DNA of 64,000 nucleotides from Shewanella putrefaciens. Lineage in GTDB: Bacteria > Pseudomonadota > Gammaproteobacteria > Enterobacterales > Shewanellaceae. The notes under the pieces were generated by a model. That model did not search any database. It had not been told where the DNA came from and was given only the letters and a program-made list of their open reading frames with translations. Below are positions 48,801 through 59,004 of the stretch, in pieces (the stretch's first letter is position 1; each line of letters starts with the position of its first letter). Made by a program: the position numbers and the translations under genes. The DNA is taken from positions 3,366,501-3,430,500 of the forward strand of contig NZ_CP066369.1 of assembly GCF_016406305.1 (NCBI RefSeq), in the 5' to 3' direction.

Positions 48801-49101
48801 CGAGGGCGCAGTTCAGTGCGGTTTGGCCGCCCATGGTTGGCAGAATCGCGTCTGGGCGTTCCTTAGCGATAATGTTACGCACCACTTCCCAATGAATTGG
48901 CTCGATATATGTCGCATCGGCCATTTCTGGGTCGGTCATAATAGTGGCAGGGTTAGAGTTCACTAGAATGACGCGGTAACCTTCTTCACGCAGCGCTTTA
49001 CACGCCTGTGCGCCTGAATAATCAAACTCACATGCCTGACCAATAACAATCGGACCGGCGCCTAGGATAAGAATACTCTTTATATCTGTACGTTTTGGCA
49101 T
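45877..49101 (-). CDS. carB: Carbamoyl-phosphate synthase large subunit
   Basis: A 1074-residue synthetase subunit (E. coli 1073) that makes carbamoyl phosphate for arginine and pyrimidine synthesis. Two homologous ATP-grasp halves are seen; each has a glycine-rich binding segment, [20 protein letters not shown] near residue 14 and [20 protein letters not shown] near 564. The C-terminal MGS-like domain (about 940-1074) is the allosteric site for UMP and ornithine. It follows carA after 27 bp. Confidence 0.97.
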   Translation of the reverse strand: MPKRTDIKSILILGAGPIVIGQACEFDYSGAQACKALREEGYRVILVNSNPATIMTDPEMADATYIEPIHWEVVRNIIAKERPDAILPTMGGQTALNCALELEAKGVLAEFNVEMIGATADAIDKAEDRSRFDKAMKSIGLECPRAGIAHSMEEAYGVLDQVGFPCIIRPSFTMGGSGGGIAYNKEEFEEICSQGLDLSPTKELLIDESLIGWKEYEMEVVRDRNDNCIIVCSIENFDPMGVHTGDSITVAPAQTLTDKEYQLMRNASMAVLREIGVETGGSNVQFGINPKDGRMVIIEMNPRVSRSSALASKATGFPIAKIAAKLAVGFTLDELMNDITGGRTPASFEPAIDYVVTKVPRFNFEKFAGSNDRLTTQMKSVGEVMAIGRTFQESLQKALRGLEVSRHGLDPITDMTKPEAMSRIRLELKEPGCDRIWYIADAMRAGLGLDEIFRLTNIDPWFLVQIEELVQLEGQVAEAGLAGLNEDLLRKLKRKGFADARLADVLGVSEAEVRKLRDRFNLHPVYKRVDTCAAEFATDTAYMYSTYEEECEANPSNRDKIMVLGGGPNRIGQGIEFDYCCVHAALALREDGYETIMVNCNPETVSTDYDTSDRLYFEPVTLEDVLEIVRIEKPKGVIVQYGGQTPLKLARALEAAGVPIIGTSPDAIDRAEDRERFQQAIQRLEMKQPENDTVTTVEGAVIAAERIGYPLVVRPSYVLGGRAMEIVYDQQDLLRYFNEAVSVSNASPVLLDRFLDDAIEVDIDAVCDGETVVIGAIMEHIEQAGVHSGDSGCSLPPYTLSQEIQDRMRVQVGKLAMELGVIGLMNVQFAVKDNEIYMIEVNPRAARTVPFVSKATGVPLAKIAARVMAGQSLKSQNFTKEVIPPFYSVKEVVLPFNKFPGVDPLLGPEMRSTGEVMGVGDTFAEAYAKAQLGATSEVPKSGRALLSVRNSDKKRVADLAAKLIELGYQIDATHGTAVILGEAGINPRLVNKVHEGRPHILDRIKNGEYTYIVNTTEGRQAIEDSRQLRRGALRYKVNYTTTMNAAFATCMAHAADDRTNVTSVQELHQRVLAK

Positions 49102-49128
49102 TGCTCTTCTCTTCTCCTAGCTAGCGTA

Positions 49129-50277
49129 CTACTTGGCGTTCTGACGGTATATGTCGATAAGCTCGATAAAGTGATCGAACAGCGGTGCTGCATCGGTCGG
49201 GCCTGGGCTCGCTTCGGGGTGACCCTGGAAGCTAAACGCAGGTTTATCCGTACGATGGATACCTTGCAGTGAACCATCAAACAGTGACTTATGGGTCACT
49301 TTAATGTTGGCGGGTAAAGTCGTTTCATCGGCAGCAAAACCGTGGTTTTGGCTGGTGATCATCACATTACCTTGCTCGATATTGCTCACTGGGTGGTTGG
49401 CACCGTGGTGACCAAACTTCATCTTTAAGGTTTTCGCGCCCGATGCCAGAGCCAATAACTGATGGCCTAAACAGATACCGAAAATTGGTATCTCTGTTTT
49501 GAGGATTTGTTGAATCGCTTCAATGGCATAATCGCATGGCTCTGGATCGCCAGGGCCGTTAGAGAGGAACACGCCGTCAGGGTTCATCGCTAACACTTCG
49601 GCTGCCGAGGTTTTAGCTGGCACAACGGTGACGTCGCAGCCGCGGTCCACGAGCATACGCAGAATGTTTTGCTTAATACCGTAGTCGTAGGCAACCACTT
49701 TGTATTTAAGCTCTTCTACTGGCGTATCTGCTGGTAAGCCACCGACTAAACGCCAACTGCCTTTACGCCATTGATAGGTTTTATCTGTGGTGACTTCCTT
49801 CGCTAAATCCATGCCTTTCAAACCTGGGAAGGCTTTAGCAGCGGCAAGGGCTTTGGCTTCATCTAAGTCAGCACCCGCCATAATACAACCGGCTTGGGCA
49901 CCTTTTTCACGGAGAATACGCGTTAACTTGCGGGTATCGATATCTGCTATGCCAACGACATTGTTCGCTTTAAGATAATCGCTTAAGGTTTGTTGATTAC
50001 GGAAACTGCTCGCTATGAGCGGAAGATCGCGAATGATAAGACCACAGGCGTGAACCCCATTGGATTCAATATCTTCATTATTAGTACCAGTGTTGCCTAT
50101 GTGTGGGTAGGTTAAAGTTACAATCTGGCGTGAGTAGGATGGATCAGTTAAAATTTCTTGGTATCCTGTCATGGAAGTGTTAAAAACAACTTCACCAACA
50201 GAGAGTCCATCGGCACCAATTGCTGTGCCAGTGAATACGGTTCCATCTTCGAGTACGAGTAAGGCAGACTTTGTCAA
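49129..50277 (-). CDS. carA: Carbamoyl-phosphate synthase small subunit
   Basis: A 382-residue glutamine amidotransferase subunit, exactly the E. coli length when started at the TTG at 50277. GGAGGT lies just upstream of that TTG; an ATG at 50289 would include this site inside the gene. The catalytic cysteine is in [14 protein letters not shown] near residue 268, with the His-Glu pair in GHPEASPGP near 352. It channels ammonia to CarB. No clear arginine-repressor box is seen upstream. Confidence 0.95.
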   Translation of the reverse strand: MTKSALLVLEDGTVFTGTAIGADGLSVGEVVFNTSMTGYQEILTDPSYSRQIVTLTYPHIGNTGTNNEDIESNGVHACGLIIRDLPLIASSFRNQQTLSDYLKANNVVGIADIDTRKLTRILREKGAQAGCIMAGADLDEAKALAAAKAFPGLKGMDLAKEVTTDKTYQWRKGSWRLVGGLPADTPVEELKYKVVAYDYGIKQNILRMLVDRGCDVTVVPAKTSAAEVLAMNPDGVFLSNGPGDPEPCDYAIEAIQQILKTEIPIFGICLGHQLLALASGAKTLKMKFGHHGANHPVSNIEQGNVMITSQNHGFAADETTLPANIKVTHKSLFDGSLQGIHRTDKPAFSFQGHPEASPGPTDAAPLFDHFIELIDIYRQNAK

Positions 50278-50425
50278 CGCGACCTCCATAAAGAGCCAAG
50301 CCACTGAAATATAATGTTTTTATGTTATGTTAAGATACCAATTTCCGCTGATTTACGAAATTTTGACAAATTCCAGCGAGTTTACAGGAAAAACGCGAAA
50401 CCGTCTACCCATTGGTAACTGGGTG

Positions 50426-50453
50426 CAAAAAAAAACGCCAAATTGGCGTTTTT
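50426..50453 (-). terminator. Terminator of dapB
   Basis: The stem AAAAACGCC / GGCGTTTTT lies 7 bp after the dapB stop. In minus orientation it is followed by a run of nine Ts, making it a strong intrinsic terminator before carA. Confidence 0.92.
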
Positions 50454-50459
50454 AATGAA

Positions 50460-51296
<837 letters not shown>

Positions 51297-51309
51297 CTAG
51301 CCCATAAGA

Positions 51310-51336
51310 AAACGCCTAAGACAGGCTTAGGCGTTT
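51310..51336 (-). terminator. Terminator of fklB
   Basis: An 11-pair stem (AAACGCCTAAG / CTTAGGCGTTT) with a five-base loop lies 8 bp after the fklB stop and runs into TTTTCTT in minus orientation. Confidence 0.85.
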
Positions 51337-51344
51337 CAATCACA

Positions 51345-51962
51345 TTAGACTATGTCTAACAACTCAACTTCAAATACTAAAGCTGAGTATGGAGGAATAG
51401 AAGCCCCCGCGCCACGCTCACCGTAGGCTAAATGATGTGGTACGTATAATTTTAACTTAGTGCCCACTGGCATCAGTTGCAGTGCTTCAGTCCAACCCGC
51501 AATAACTCCTGATACTGGGAATTCAGCCGGTTGACCGCGGGCAACAGAGCTATCAAATACGTCACCATTGATAAAAGAACCATGGTAGTGAGTACGCACT
51601 GTATCTTCATAGGTAGGTTTAGCACCATTACCTTGAACTAATACTTCATACTGCAGGCCAGATTCAGTCACAGTCACGCCATCACGCTTAGCATTTTCAG
51701 CTAGGAAGGTTTCGCCTTCAGCGGATGCGGCTGCAGCGGCTTGTTCTTGAGCGGCTTGAATACGACGGCTAATTTCAGTGAATGCAACTTGCAGATCCTG
51801 CATAGACACAGCACTTTCAGCACCAGCAAACGCATCGGCTAAACCCGCTTGAACGGCTGGAATATCCACGCCATCAAAGGAATTGGCGGCCAGTTGCTCG
51901 CCCATTTGACGGCCTACACCGTAACTTGCTTGCTGTTCAACAGTACTGAATTTATCAGACAT
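51345..51962 (-). CDS. fklB: FKBP-type peptidyl-prolyl isomerase FklB
   Basis: A 205-residue isomerase of the Mip/FkpA/FklB type (E. coli FklB 206). There is no signal peptide, so it is cytosolic, unlike Mip. Residues 1-90 form the helical dimerisation domain. The catalytic FKBP domain follows from about 105, with VRTHYHGSFINGDVFDSS and the C-terminal IPPYSALVFEVELLDI. It speeds cis-trans proline isomerisation in protein folding. Confidence 0.95.
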   Translation of the reverse strand: MSDKFSTVEQQASYGVGRQMGEQLAANSFDGVDIPAVQAGLADAFAGAESAVSMQDLQVAFTEISRRIQAAQEQAAAAASAEGETFLAENAKRDGVTVTESGLQYEVLVQGNGAKPTYEDTVRTHYHGSFINGDVFDSSVARGQPAEFPVSGVIAGWTEALQLMPVGTKLKLYVPHHLAYGERGAGASIPPYSALVFEVELLDIV

Positions 51963-52181
51963 AATTAACGACTCTCAATGTTCAATGGAATTTTGCGCGC
52001 CAGTTTACCATAGTTCCAAGGCCTATGCTGATAAACTGACTGCTTATTTAATTTCTAGCGAATTTTCACGGGGCTAATGCGTATTTATCCATCACCCATG
52101 CCTAATTAACTTACTCATGGTAAGGATTTAAAGCATGGCATATTGAATTAACAGCTTGCATTTTTAGCGCAACCATTCCCT

Positions 52182-52991
52182 TTATTTAGGGGCAATGCAC
52201 TGATTTTTAATCTGCGTCTTCGCAGTTTGATACATAGGTTGCATCTGCCCTTGTAATTGTTCCAACTGCTCGATGCGATTACTGTTCGATGGATGGGTCG
52301 AGAGCAATTCTGGCCCTTGGCTACCGCCCGCCTTAGCCATATTGCGCCAGAGGGCAACACTTTGGGCTGGGTCAAATCCCGCACGCGCCATCAGCTCTAA
52401 TCCCATAATATCGGCCTCGCTTTCCTGGGCTCGGCCAAAGGGTAAAAGCACCCCAACCTGGGCACCTAGCCCCAATGCCGACATATATAAATCCCGGTTT
52501 GACACACCGCTAGCGCCTAGCGCCACATCGGCGATTTTCATCCCCACTCCAGTTAACTGCCCACGGGATACTTGCTCATTACCATGTTGTGCCAGCACAT
52601 GGGCAACCTCATGGCCCAAAACCGTGGCTAATTGGTCCGGCGTATTAGCCACCTTGAGTAGCCCGGTATAAACCCCTATATGGCCGCCCGGCAGAGCAAA
52701 GGCGTTCACTTGCTCAGAGTCAAATAACACCACATCCCAGCGCTGGGTTTGGTCCGGCAGTACTGCCGTCACCCGATTAGCGACACAATTCACGTATTGC
52801 GTCAGCTTTTTATCGCTACTGACCTTTTGCTGCTTTTTCATCTCTTCAAAAGAAGCATCACCCATCTGCTGCATCTGCGCCGACGAATAGAGCAAAGTCT
52901 GCCCCCGCCCAGTGGGCGATTTCGTGGTCGCGCAGGCCGATAACCCGAACGCGACCGCCAAACCCACTAAGCCTAAACGCATTGATTTCAT
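52182..52991 (-). CDS. M48-family lipoprotein metalloprotease
   Basis: A 269-residue lipoprotein related to E. coli LoiP (YggG), a protease of outer-membrane quality control. The signal peptide ends LSAC (Cys19). The zinc motif HEVAH is in VLGHEVAHVLAQHGNEQ near residue 127, with the third ligand in ESEADIMGLELMARAGFDP near 190. The ATG at 52991 has AAGGAG six bases upstream. It is smaller than BepA and lacks TPR repeats. It appears monocistronic. Confidence 0.9.
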   Translation of the reverse strand: MKSMRLGLVGLAVAFGLSACATTKSPTGRGQTLLYSSAQMQQMGDASFEEMKKQQKVSSDKKLTQYVNCVANRVTAVLPDQTQRWDVVLFDSEQVNAFALPGGHIGVYTGLLKVANTPDQLATVLGHEVAHVLAQHGNEQVSRGQLTGVGMKIADVALGASGVSNRDLYMSALGLGAQVGVLLPFGRAQESEADIMGLELMARAGFDPAQSVALWRNMAKAGGSQGPELLSTHPSNSNRIEQLEQLQGQMQPMYQTAKTQIKNQCIAPK

Positions 52992-53150
52992 GTGACACTC
53001 CTTAAATCCCATGGCGGGCGTGAAGATCCTTGAGCCAGTACGGGCCCAACTAATGGAAGGATTTTACTGAGATAGACAAGATAAGCCAAATGGAGAAACG
53101 CATAGGACGGCGCATTAACCATTTTGCTGCGCCGACGTCACCCGTAAGGA

Positions 53151-53735
53151 TTAATATTCCTCTTTTAATAAGGCGTAGAGATACTCATCGCCCCACGCGC
53201 CCTTAAAGAAGATGTTTTTCACATAATGGGCTTCGCGCCTAAAGCGAAGTTTTTCGAGTAAGCGGCAGGATGCAAGATTTTGAGTATCTGTGATGGCAAT
53301 GACTCTATGCTTATGTAATTCAATAAAGAGGTAATCCAGCAATGCGCTCACTGCCTCAAAAGCGACATGTTTACCTTGATATTCAGGCGCAATCGTAAAG
53401 CCAATCTCCACCTGCTGCTCATCGATAAAATGCAGCGCTAGATCGCCAACTAAGGTGGTCGATGTCGCTCCCGACGCAGCAGTGACTATTGCAAGCTGAA
53501 ACCAATGGTCGGGCGCACCAAATTGCGCATAATCCATCTTCTCGAACAACGCGAGTGCGTCACTATAAGAGTAATCAGTCCAGCTTTGATATTGGGCGAC
53601 CTTAGGATCGGCTCGATAGGCGGTAAAAGCTTCGAGATCCGCTCGCTGGAAGGGGCGCAGCATAAAGTGTTCGGTCATTAAACCGTTATTCACCACTTTA
53701 TGAAGTGCTTTGCTTAACGCTAATGTCGAACCCAT
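53151..53735 (-). CDS. GNAT acetyltransferase, RimJ/RimL-like
   Basis: A 194-residue acetyltransferase of the RimJ/RimL type. LRPFQRADLEAFTAYRADPKVAQYQSW near residue 25 and GFTIAPEYQGKHVAFEAVSALLDYLF near residue 112 are typical. The acetyl acceptor is unknown. The start is uncertain between ATG 53735 and ATG 53678 (MTEHFMLRPF), the latter fitting the usual family N-terminus better; neither has a strong ribosome-binding site. A 12-bp tandem repeat lies about 85 bp upstream. Confidence 0.8.
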   Translation of the reverse strand: MGSTLALSKALHKVVNNGLMTEHFMLRPFQRADLEAFTAYRADPKVAQYQSWTDYSYSDALALFEKMDYAQFGAPDHWFQLAIVTAASGATSTTLVGDLALHFIDEQQVEIGFTIAPEYQGKHVAFEAVSALLDYLFIELHKHRVIAITDTQNLASCRLLEKLRFRREAHYVKNIFFKGAWGDEYLYALLKEEY

Positions 53736-53817
53736 AGCTTAGATCCCTTAATGTAAATAAGTCACTAAGTTACACCCAGAGCGAAAGCGTTAACAGCAGC
53801 CAATGCGCTTTATTCTG

Positions 53818-53859
53818 TGATTAGTTTGGTGATTAGTTTGATGATTAGTTTGGTGATAG
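53818..53859. repeat. 12-bp tandem repeat, three and a half copies
   Basis: TGATTAGTTTGG is repeated three times, the middle copy ending in A, then continues TGATAG. It lies between the DEAD-box gene end and the GNAT gene start, both on the minus strand, and so in the GNAT promoter region. Confidence 0.9.
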
Positions 53860-53895
53860 TTGTGCTTCAGCTTAAAGGCTTGAATAACTCCAAAC

Positions 53896-55236
53896 TCAGC
53901 GCTTACCTATAAACGCTTTAGCACTATGTTTATTAATGCTGCGACGATTCGCCTGCTTATCCCGTGGCGGCCGCTTACGCTCAACCTTGCCATCCACAGC
54001 GCCATCACTGACTTTTTCACTCGGCTTATCGGTTACTGGAAAATCGGCCAACAATGCTAAGGGTAACTCCCGCGCGGTCAAAGTTCGGATGGCTGTTAAG
54101 CTTGCCATTTCACCGTGGCACACGAGGGAAATCGCTAGCCCTTTCTCGCCAGCGCGCGCGGTGCGGCCAATGCGGTGCACGTACACAGGCGCACTCATGG
54201 GCAAATCCAAATTGATGACCACAGGCAAGGCATCGACATGAATGCCGCGCGCCATCAAATCCGTCGCCACTAATACTTCAATGCGATTGGCTTTAAAGTC
54301 GGCCAAGGTTTGGCTGCGCACGGTTTGATCTTTTTCACCGTGCAGCGCGGCAGCTTTCATCCCCGCTTTAGCAAGCCGTTTAGCGACGGCATCGGCATCA
54401 TCACGGGCGCTAATAAACACCAGCACCTGCGGCCATTGATACTGTTTTAATAGGGCAATCAGTGCCTGCGCTTTGCTGCCCTTGTTGACTAAATAGAGCC
54501 GCTCTTCGATTTCACCAACTACTGAATTGACCCTGTGGGCTTCGACCCGCAGCGGCTGATTGACCAGCAGTTTGCCGGCCAAAGTATCCAAAGCCTCGGG
54601 CAGCGTGGCAGAAAACAACGAGCTTTGCTTGAGCTTAGGCATAAACGCCATCAGCTTTTGCACATCGGGCCAAAACCCCATTTCCAGCAGGCGGTCGGCT
54701 TCATCCAGCACAAGATGTTTTATCGAATCTAGGCTGATGTGGGATTGCTTACATAAATCCAGTAAACGCCCAGGGGTTGCCACTAATACCTGCGGCTTGG
54801 CTGCAAGTTCGGCTAATTGGTCTTCCAAGGGGACGCCGCCACACAGAAGCTGAATGTTCAAAAGAGCAGGTGCGGATAACTGACTCGCCACCGCTTGCAA
54901 CGCTTCAGTCACTTGCAGCGCTAATTCCCGTGTAGGCACTAGCACTAACGCCAGCGCATTGGGGGCTGGCACTGATTTAGCGCCCTGTAATCCTTGCTGC
55001 TCGATGTGTTGAGTGATGGCGTGCAACAAGGGCAAACCAAAGGCTAAGGTTTTACCGCTACCGGTTTGTGCTAAGGCCAACAAATCCCGTCCCGCAAGAA
55101 TGGCTGGAATCGCCAACTGCTGCACCCGTGTCGGATATTTAAGCCTTGTAGGCAAGGCCTTAAGTAACGCGGCATTTAACCCAAGCTCGGCAAAAGTTAA
55201 CGAATCAGGGGAAGAGGAAGGCTCGGGAAAGGTCAT
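53896..55236 (-). CDS. DEAD-box RNA helicase, RhlE-like
   Basis: A 446-residue ATP-dependent RNA helicase. All core motifs are visible: the Q motif (PTRVQQLAIP), AQTGSGKT, PTRELALQ, LDEADRLLEMGF, SATLPE, and HRIGRTARAG. The C-terminus is a short basic tail (KRPPRDKQANRRSINKHSAKAF) that probably aids RNA binding. It is closest to RhlE; the exact RNA target is unknown. An inverted repeat 66-83 bp upstream of the start may be an operator. Confidence 0.92.
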   Translation of the reverse strand: MTFPEPSSSPDSLTFAELGLNAALLKALPTRLKYPTRVQQLAIPAILAGRDLLALAQTGSGKTLAFGLPLLHAITQHIEQQGLQGAKSVPAPNALALVLVPTRELALQVTEALQAVASQLSAPALLNIQLLCGGVPLEDQLAELAAKPQVLVATPGRLLDLCKQSHISLDSIKHLVLDEADRLLEMGFWPDVQKLMAFMPKLKQSSLFSATLPEALDTLAGKLLVNQPLRVEAHRVNSVVGEIEERLYLVNKGSKAQALIALLKQYQWPQVLVFISARDDADAVAKRLAKAGMKAAALHGEKDQTVRSQTLADFKANRIEVLVATDLMARGIHVDALPVVINLDLPMSAPVYVHRIGRTARAGEKGLAISLVCHGEMASLTAIRTLTARELPLALLADFPVTDKPSEKVSDGAVDGKVERKRPPRDKQANRRSINKHSAKAFIGKR

Positions 55237-55301
55237 CACAGCACCAGATTAAGAAGCGGGAGCGAAAGTTTACGCAGAGTGGGCAATGAATACCAATCTT
55301 G

Positions 55302-55319
55302 TTTACACTATTGTGTAAA
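55302..55319 (-). promoter_or_regulatory. Inverted repeat upstream of the helicase gene
   Basis: TTTACAC and GTGTAAA are exact inverted copies separated by TATT. On the minus strand TTTACA could serve as a -35-like box. It may be an operator; no regulator can be named. Confidence 0.35.
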
Positions 55320-55435
55320 TAGTGCAGCTTAAGCCAAGCCCCATGCTGGCACAGAATAGTGCCGCTACGGTTTGGGCATGATCAGTTTTCCACTCGCTCG
55401 ACACAACCGCTTCAGCGCTAGCAGCCAGACGCTCG

Positions 55436-55984
55436 CTACACTAATAACCGAGTCCGAAAACCACGCGCGGCATAATAAGAGTCGGCACCATTGTGATAAA
55501 TAAAAATCTGCCCATAACGTCTATCGCCGAAAATTGCGCCGCCCAGCGTTCTGATCTCTACTGGTGTTTGCAGCCAACTGGAAGTTTTAGTATCAAACTC
55601 ACCTAAGGTTTGTAATTCACGATATTGTGCCTCAGTCAGCATTTGTGCGCCCATTTGCGTCACAAGTTCCACTGCACTACCAACGGGCTTATTGTTCTTA
55701 CGTGCATCCAGCGCCGCTTGGTCGTAGCAAAGACTGCGCCGGCCCAAAGGGCTTTGCGCTGCACAATCAACAAAAATAAATTTGCCCGTATGTGGATCAA
55801 CACCCACCACATCAGGCTCACCGCCAGTAAGTTCCATCGCATGAAGCGCATTTTGATTCTGCGTGCCGCTTTGGCGAATTTTGGCTTCAACCTCAGCCCA
55901 ATGAATCCCCTGATGACGCGGCATATTCGCCACGAACCTTGGTGCTAGCTTTGCGAGCAATTCGCTTAAGAGTGAGTCATTCAC
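55436..55984 (-). CDS. DUF4256 family protein
   Basis: A 182-residue protein of the DUF4256 family, whose members share ELTGGEPDVVGVD near residue 50, FVDCAAQSPLGRRSLCYD near 71, and GEFDTKTSSWLQTP and YHNGADSYYAARGFR at the end, all present here. The many conserved Asp, Glu, Cys and Arg residues suggest an enzyme, but no function is known. It has no signal peptide or membrane segment. It is probably monocistronic. Confidence 0.87.
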   Translation of the reverse strand: MNDSLLSELLAKLAPRFVANMPRHQGIHWAEVEAKIRQSGTQNQNALHAMELTGGEPDVVGVDPHTGKFIFVDCAAQSPLGRRSLCYDQAALDARKNNKPVGSAVELVTQMGAQMLTEAQYRELQTLGEFDTKTSSWLQTPVEIRTLGGAIFGDRRYGQIFIYHNGADSYYAARGFRTRLLV

Positions 55985-56305
55985 AGTTATCTCCTTTAAT
56001 GATTATTGAAAATCATCGCGTTGGGCTATTAGTCATAAACCGTTTTACCATAACTGAGGGTAACGGCTATATCTTCAAGAGGCATGTTCTTCATCTTGCA
56101 GGCTAACCCAATTCCAAGCTTATCTAAACATCTCAATTTAACATTCAATGCGCCGTTTTAGACGGGCTCTTTTTACCTCGCGGGTTTAAAGCGAGCTTAT
56201 GGTAGAACCCCGCCCAATCAGCTTTATGAATGTGCAACACAACTCATTTGTTTAACTGAGCGTAGTGGAACACTACCGTGATTAACTAAATGAGGAGAAA
56301 AGATT
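55985..56305. other. Gene-free gap before the small charged protein
   Basis: About 320 bp separate divergent genes. I see no ORF with a ribosome-binding site. A small stem CTCGC / GCGAG lies at 56177-56195. The promoters of both flanking genes must be here but are not clear. Confidence 0.5.
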
Positions 56306-56575
56306 ATGAGTAAGTTAAATGCCGAAGAACGTAAAGCCCGCGATAACGCCCGTTTTTCACAACGCGTCGATGAGCGCCGCACAAAAGGCGAAGACGTCGT
56401 CGCCTACGTGCTAGGCAACAAACTCGCGTTTAAATTTCTGACTAAACCAGAGAGACACGAATTTAAACAAAGAGAAGCCGCACTTGAAGAAGAAGCCAAG
56501 CTTAAAAAACAGCAAGCGTTTCAGCTTAAAACCGAGCAAGAGTTAGAAAAAGTCGAAGCCGCATTTACTGAATAA
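56306..56575 (+). CDS. Small highly charged protein of unknown function
   Basis: An 89-residue protein in which about half the residues are Lys, Arg, Glu or Asp. The N-terminal third (MSKLNAEERKARDNARFSQR) and residues 55-85 are predicted helical, the latter with a coiled-coil look. A central LGNKLAFKFLTKPERHEFK segment may fold. The start has GAGGAG upstream. It does not match a family I know and is probably Shewanella-specific. It ends 12 bp before the convergent transposase-like gene. Confidence 0.75.
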   Translation: MSKLNAEERKARDNARFSQRVDERRTKGEDVVAYVLGNKLAFKFLTKPERHEFKQREAALEEEAKLKKQQAFQLKTEQELEKVEAAFTE

Positions 56576-56587
56576 TACAAGATTGTC

Positions 56588-57634
56588 TCAACTTGAAGCC
56601 TTTGGGTGTAAAGCTTGGCTAAAAACTTTGCCTTTACACCATTTCCCGCTGTTGTGCTGCTTTTTAAACTCGCACATGCTATCCCATCGACCACTTATGC
56701 CACTGTATTGACGGCGAAATTCTTTGGCAGAAGTCAACCAAGCGTCGGGCGCTATGCCTAATTCATTGAGCAGTTTTGGGCGGTTATTATTGATATAGCC
56801 TTTTTTATCAAGGCGAATGGCTCTACCTGTCCAATCAATCAGTTCCAGATAATCGGCAAAATGAAACGGAATGCCCGATTGCTGACTTAGATGTGTTGAA
56901 CCATCAAATTTGGCGAGGGATTGGTGGGGCATCTGAGTTTGACTAGTTGATGAGCCTATTTGTGGCTTTGAGATTGTTAATGCGCTATTGGGTGAATTTA
57001 GCGAGTTAATCCGCTCTTGAATCGATGTAAAATCAGAGGATTGCAAAGAGTTAGCAATGCCTGCTCGAATTGGATTTAAATCCACATACATCATGCACGC
57101 CAGCAAGGCTTGCTCATCTAACAGCGCTTGCGATTTAAACCGACCTTCCCAGAAAGCGCCTTTACATTCATCTTCACGATTGGCCTTACGGGCAATTTCT
57201 TCATTTAAACAACGCATAAACCAAGATATGCTGGATAAACGCTCATGCCACTCAGCGAGTAAGCCATTAAGCAACATGACTTCACCGTCGATTAAAGCAT
57301 CACCATTCATATACTTAGTCGCGACAGCATGGCCTTTAGTGATTTGACACCAGCGGCTGATAATGTCTTTTTGTGTTAACGATTTGGCCTTGTCGACATC
57401 AATTTTAAGCACTAAATGATAGTGGTTACTCATCACCGCATAGGCGCAAATATCGATACAAAAGATAGCGGACAAGGCTTTGATTTTATCGACAATCCAA
57501 CCACGTCTATGCTCGTAACTGCGACCCGTGAGTTTATCCTCACCACATAAAAAAGCCCTACGAACACAACGATTTATCACATGATAGAAAGGCGTCGCAC
57601 TGGCATCAATTAACTGTCTTCTGGCCGAAGTCAT
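56588..57634 (-). CDS. REP-associated tyrosine transposase-like protein (RAYT)
   Basis: A 348-residue Y1_Tnp protein. The metal-binding HUH motif is HYH in AVMSNHYHLVLKID near residue 74. The nucleophilic tyrosine is in MMYVDLNPIRAGI near residue 187, with the NPIRA signature of RAYTs. It has an extended C-terminal region beyond the catalytic domain. RAYTs are single-copy domesticated relatives of IS200/IS605 transposases thought to move or maintain REP palindromes. No terminal repeats of an insertion sequence are seen. The start follows GGAG at six bases. Confidence 0.85.
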   Translation of the reverse strand: MTSARRQLIDASATPFYHVINRCVRRAFLCGEDKLTGRSYEHRRGWIVDKIKALSAIFCIDICAYAVMSNHYHLVLKIDVDKAKSLTQKDIISRWCQITKGHAVATKYMNGDALIDGEVMLLNGLLAEWHERLSSISWFMRCLNEEIARKANREDECKGAFWEGRFKSQALLDEQALLACMMYVDLNPIRAGIANSLQSSDFTSIQERINSLNSPNSALTISKPQIGSSTSQTQMPHQSLAKFDGSTHLSQQSGIPFHFADYLELIDWTGRAIRLDKKGYINNNRPKLLNELGIAPDAWLTSAKEFRRQYSGISGRWDSMCEFKKQHNSGKWCKGKVFSQALHPKASS

Positions 57635-57895
57635 CACAAACTCCACACAGACAAAATCAGGATAATTTAAAGCCTAGTAGAAGGAGCTGAAAAATACAAA
57701 AAGATATGGATGTCCCCGATTTGTGCTTTGGTTTGATTTGGCGTTAAAAAATAATCAAATTGCTTTACATCAAAGAGAGATAAAATATAGGATTATATTA
57801 ATCAATAACTTAAACAGCAGACTTTATCGGGTAAGTTACTAGATTTCTAATTTTAACCTTCTGATAATAAGTCAATTATAAAACGAAGAGAATTT

Positions 57896-58951
57896 ATGGA
57901 CATTAGAATACAAGCTGTATTAATTTCATCCCTAGTCGCAGTTTCCTTATTCTTTATTAGAGATTTTTTACTTCCAAAGTGGAAAACAAATAAAGAAGAG
58001 AAAAAACAAAAAATAGAAGTTTATAAAAAATATGCAGAGCCGTTAGGGAAATCTGCAGAAAGCATGTTTTGGAGGTTGGATGAAATCTTCTTTGATAGCA
58101 CAAAAGCAAAATTTTTAGAGCGTGGTAAAGTTATTACTGATTTTGATAACTATAAATATATTAGTACCCTATACCGATTAGGTAGCCTACTTGGCTGGAT
58201 TGCGGCAATAAAAAAAGAGCAGTCTTACATTAGAGCAAGTAATAATGGTGATAGCCAGAAGCTGCTTGAAGCCCTTAAAGATCTCGAGATATCTCTGGCT
58301 GATGGACCGCATACTGAAAAAATGCGAGCTCAATGCTTGTCTAATATTTGGGAAATTAAAGTACCTGAAGAAAGCTTAATGCGCTTAGGATCCGAAATAT
58401 CACGCATAGTTAAACATGAACTTAAGGTTAGTGAAGTTCACCTGATCAGTGAGTTATCAGCAGCTCGAAACTTAGAAGTCGCCCGTAAGTGCGCTGACTA
58501 TATATGTAATGATTTAGTTTTAGATAAAATCCCTGATGAACAGCTTAAATCTACACAATTTGATGTGGCGAAGAAACTAGCAATTAGAGAAGCTTGGATA
58601 TATAGAGACTGGCAAACAGGTATCGGAGAATTAATGTTGGTTAAATCTGAGTCTAACAATCGATGCTTTGATGTCATTGGATACAAAGAGTTTGAAGTTA
58701 TGTTTGAAAGTGAAGATCCAGTGCAACAAAAGTGGGTGGCAAGACTTGGTAAACTATTTGATGGTGTTGCAGTGAATAATAAAGATATCAACGATATGCG
58801 TATTGAACAGCTTAGAAACACATTTAAGTCTATTGCAAATCTCCTACTTACAATTGACAAGTCCGAAGTTGATTTAGGCTTGATAGGTACACAGACAATC
58901 ACTAAAGCTAATGCGATCCTTTCAGAAGTGCGAAGGATCGGACAGGTATAA
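57896..58951 (+). CDS. AT-rich, membrane-anchored protein of unknown function
   Basis: A 351-residue protein I do not recognise. Residues 7-27 form one membrane helix (AVLISSLVAVSLFFIRDFLL), followed by a basic stretch and a long cytoplasmic, largely helical part. There is no nuclease, ATPase or other motif that I can identify. Base composition and codon use (many ATA, AAA, TTA) differ visibly from the neighbours, which suggests horizontal transfer. It lies between a RAYT-type gene and a structured repeat element. A phage-defence or toxin role is possible by context only. Confidence 0.75.
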   Translation: MDIRIQAVLISSLVAVSLFFIRDFLLPKWKTNKEEKKQKIEVYKKYAEPLGKSAESMFWRLDEIFFDSTKAKFLERGKVITDFDNYKYISTLYRLGSLLGWIAAIKKEQSYIRASNNGDSQKLLEALKDLEISLADGPHTEKMRAQCLSNIWEIKVPEESLMRLGSEISRIVKHELKVSEVHLISELSAARNLEVARKCADYICNDLVLDKIPDEQLKSTQFDVAKKLAIREAWIYRDWQTGIGELMLVKSESNNRCFDVIGYKEFEVMFESEDPVQQKWVARLGKLFDGVAVNNKDINDMRIEQLRNTFKSIANLLLTIDKSEVDLGLIGTQTITKANAILSEVRRIGQV

Positions 58952-59004
58952 CTTTTATGCCTGAACAATTTACCAATAACACCAAAGCCTAAGGAATACA
59001 CCAT

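Noticed and set aside
53818..53859. CRISPR-like repeat
   Set aside because: Units are 12 bp, directly adjacent and without spacers; there are no cas genes in the window.
56588..57634. Complete IS200/IS605 element
   Set aside because: No left or right end hairpins or accessory tnpB were found next to the gene; the residues fit the single-copy RAYT group.
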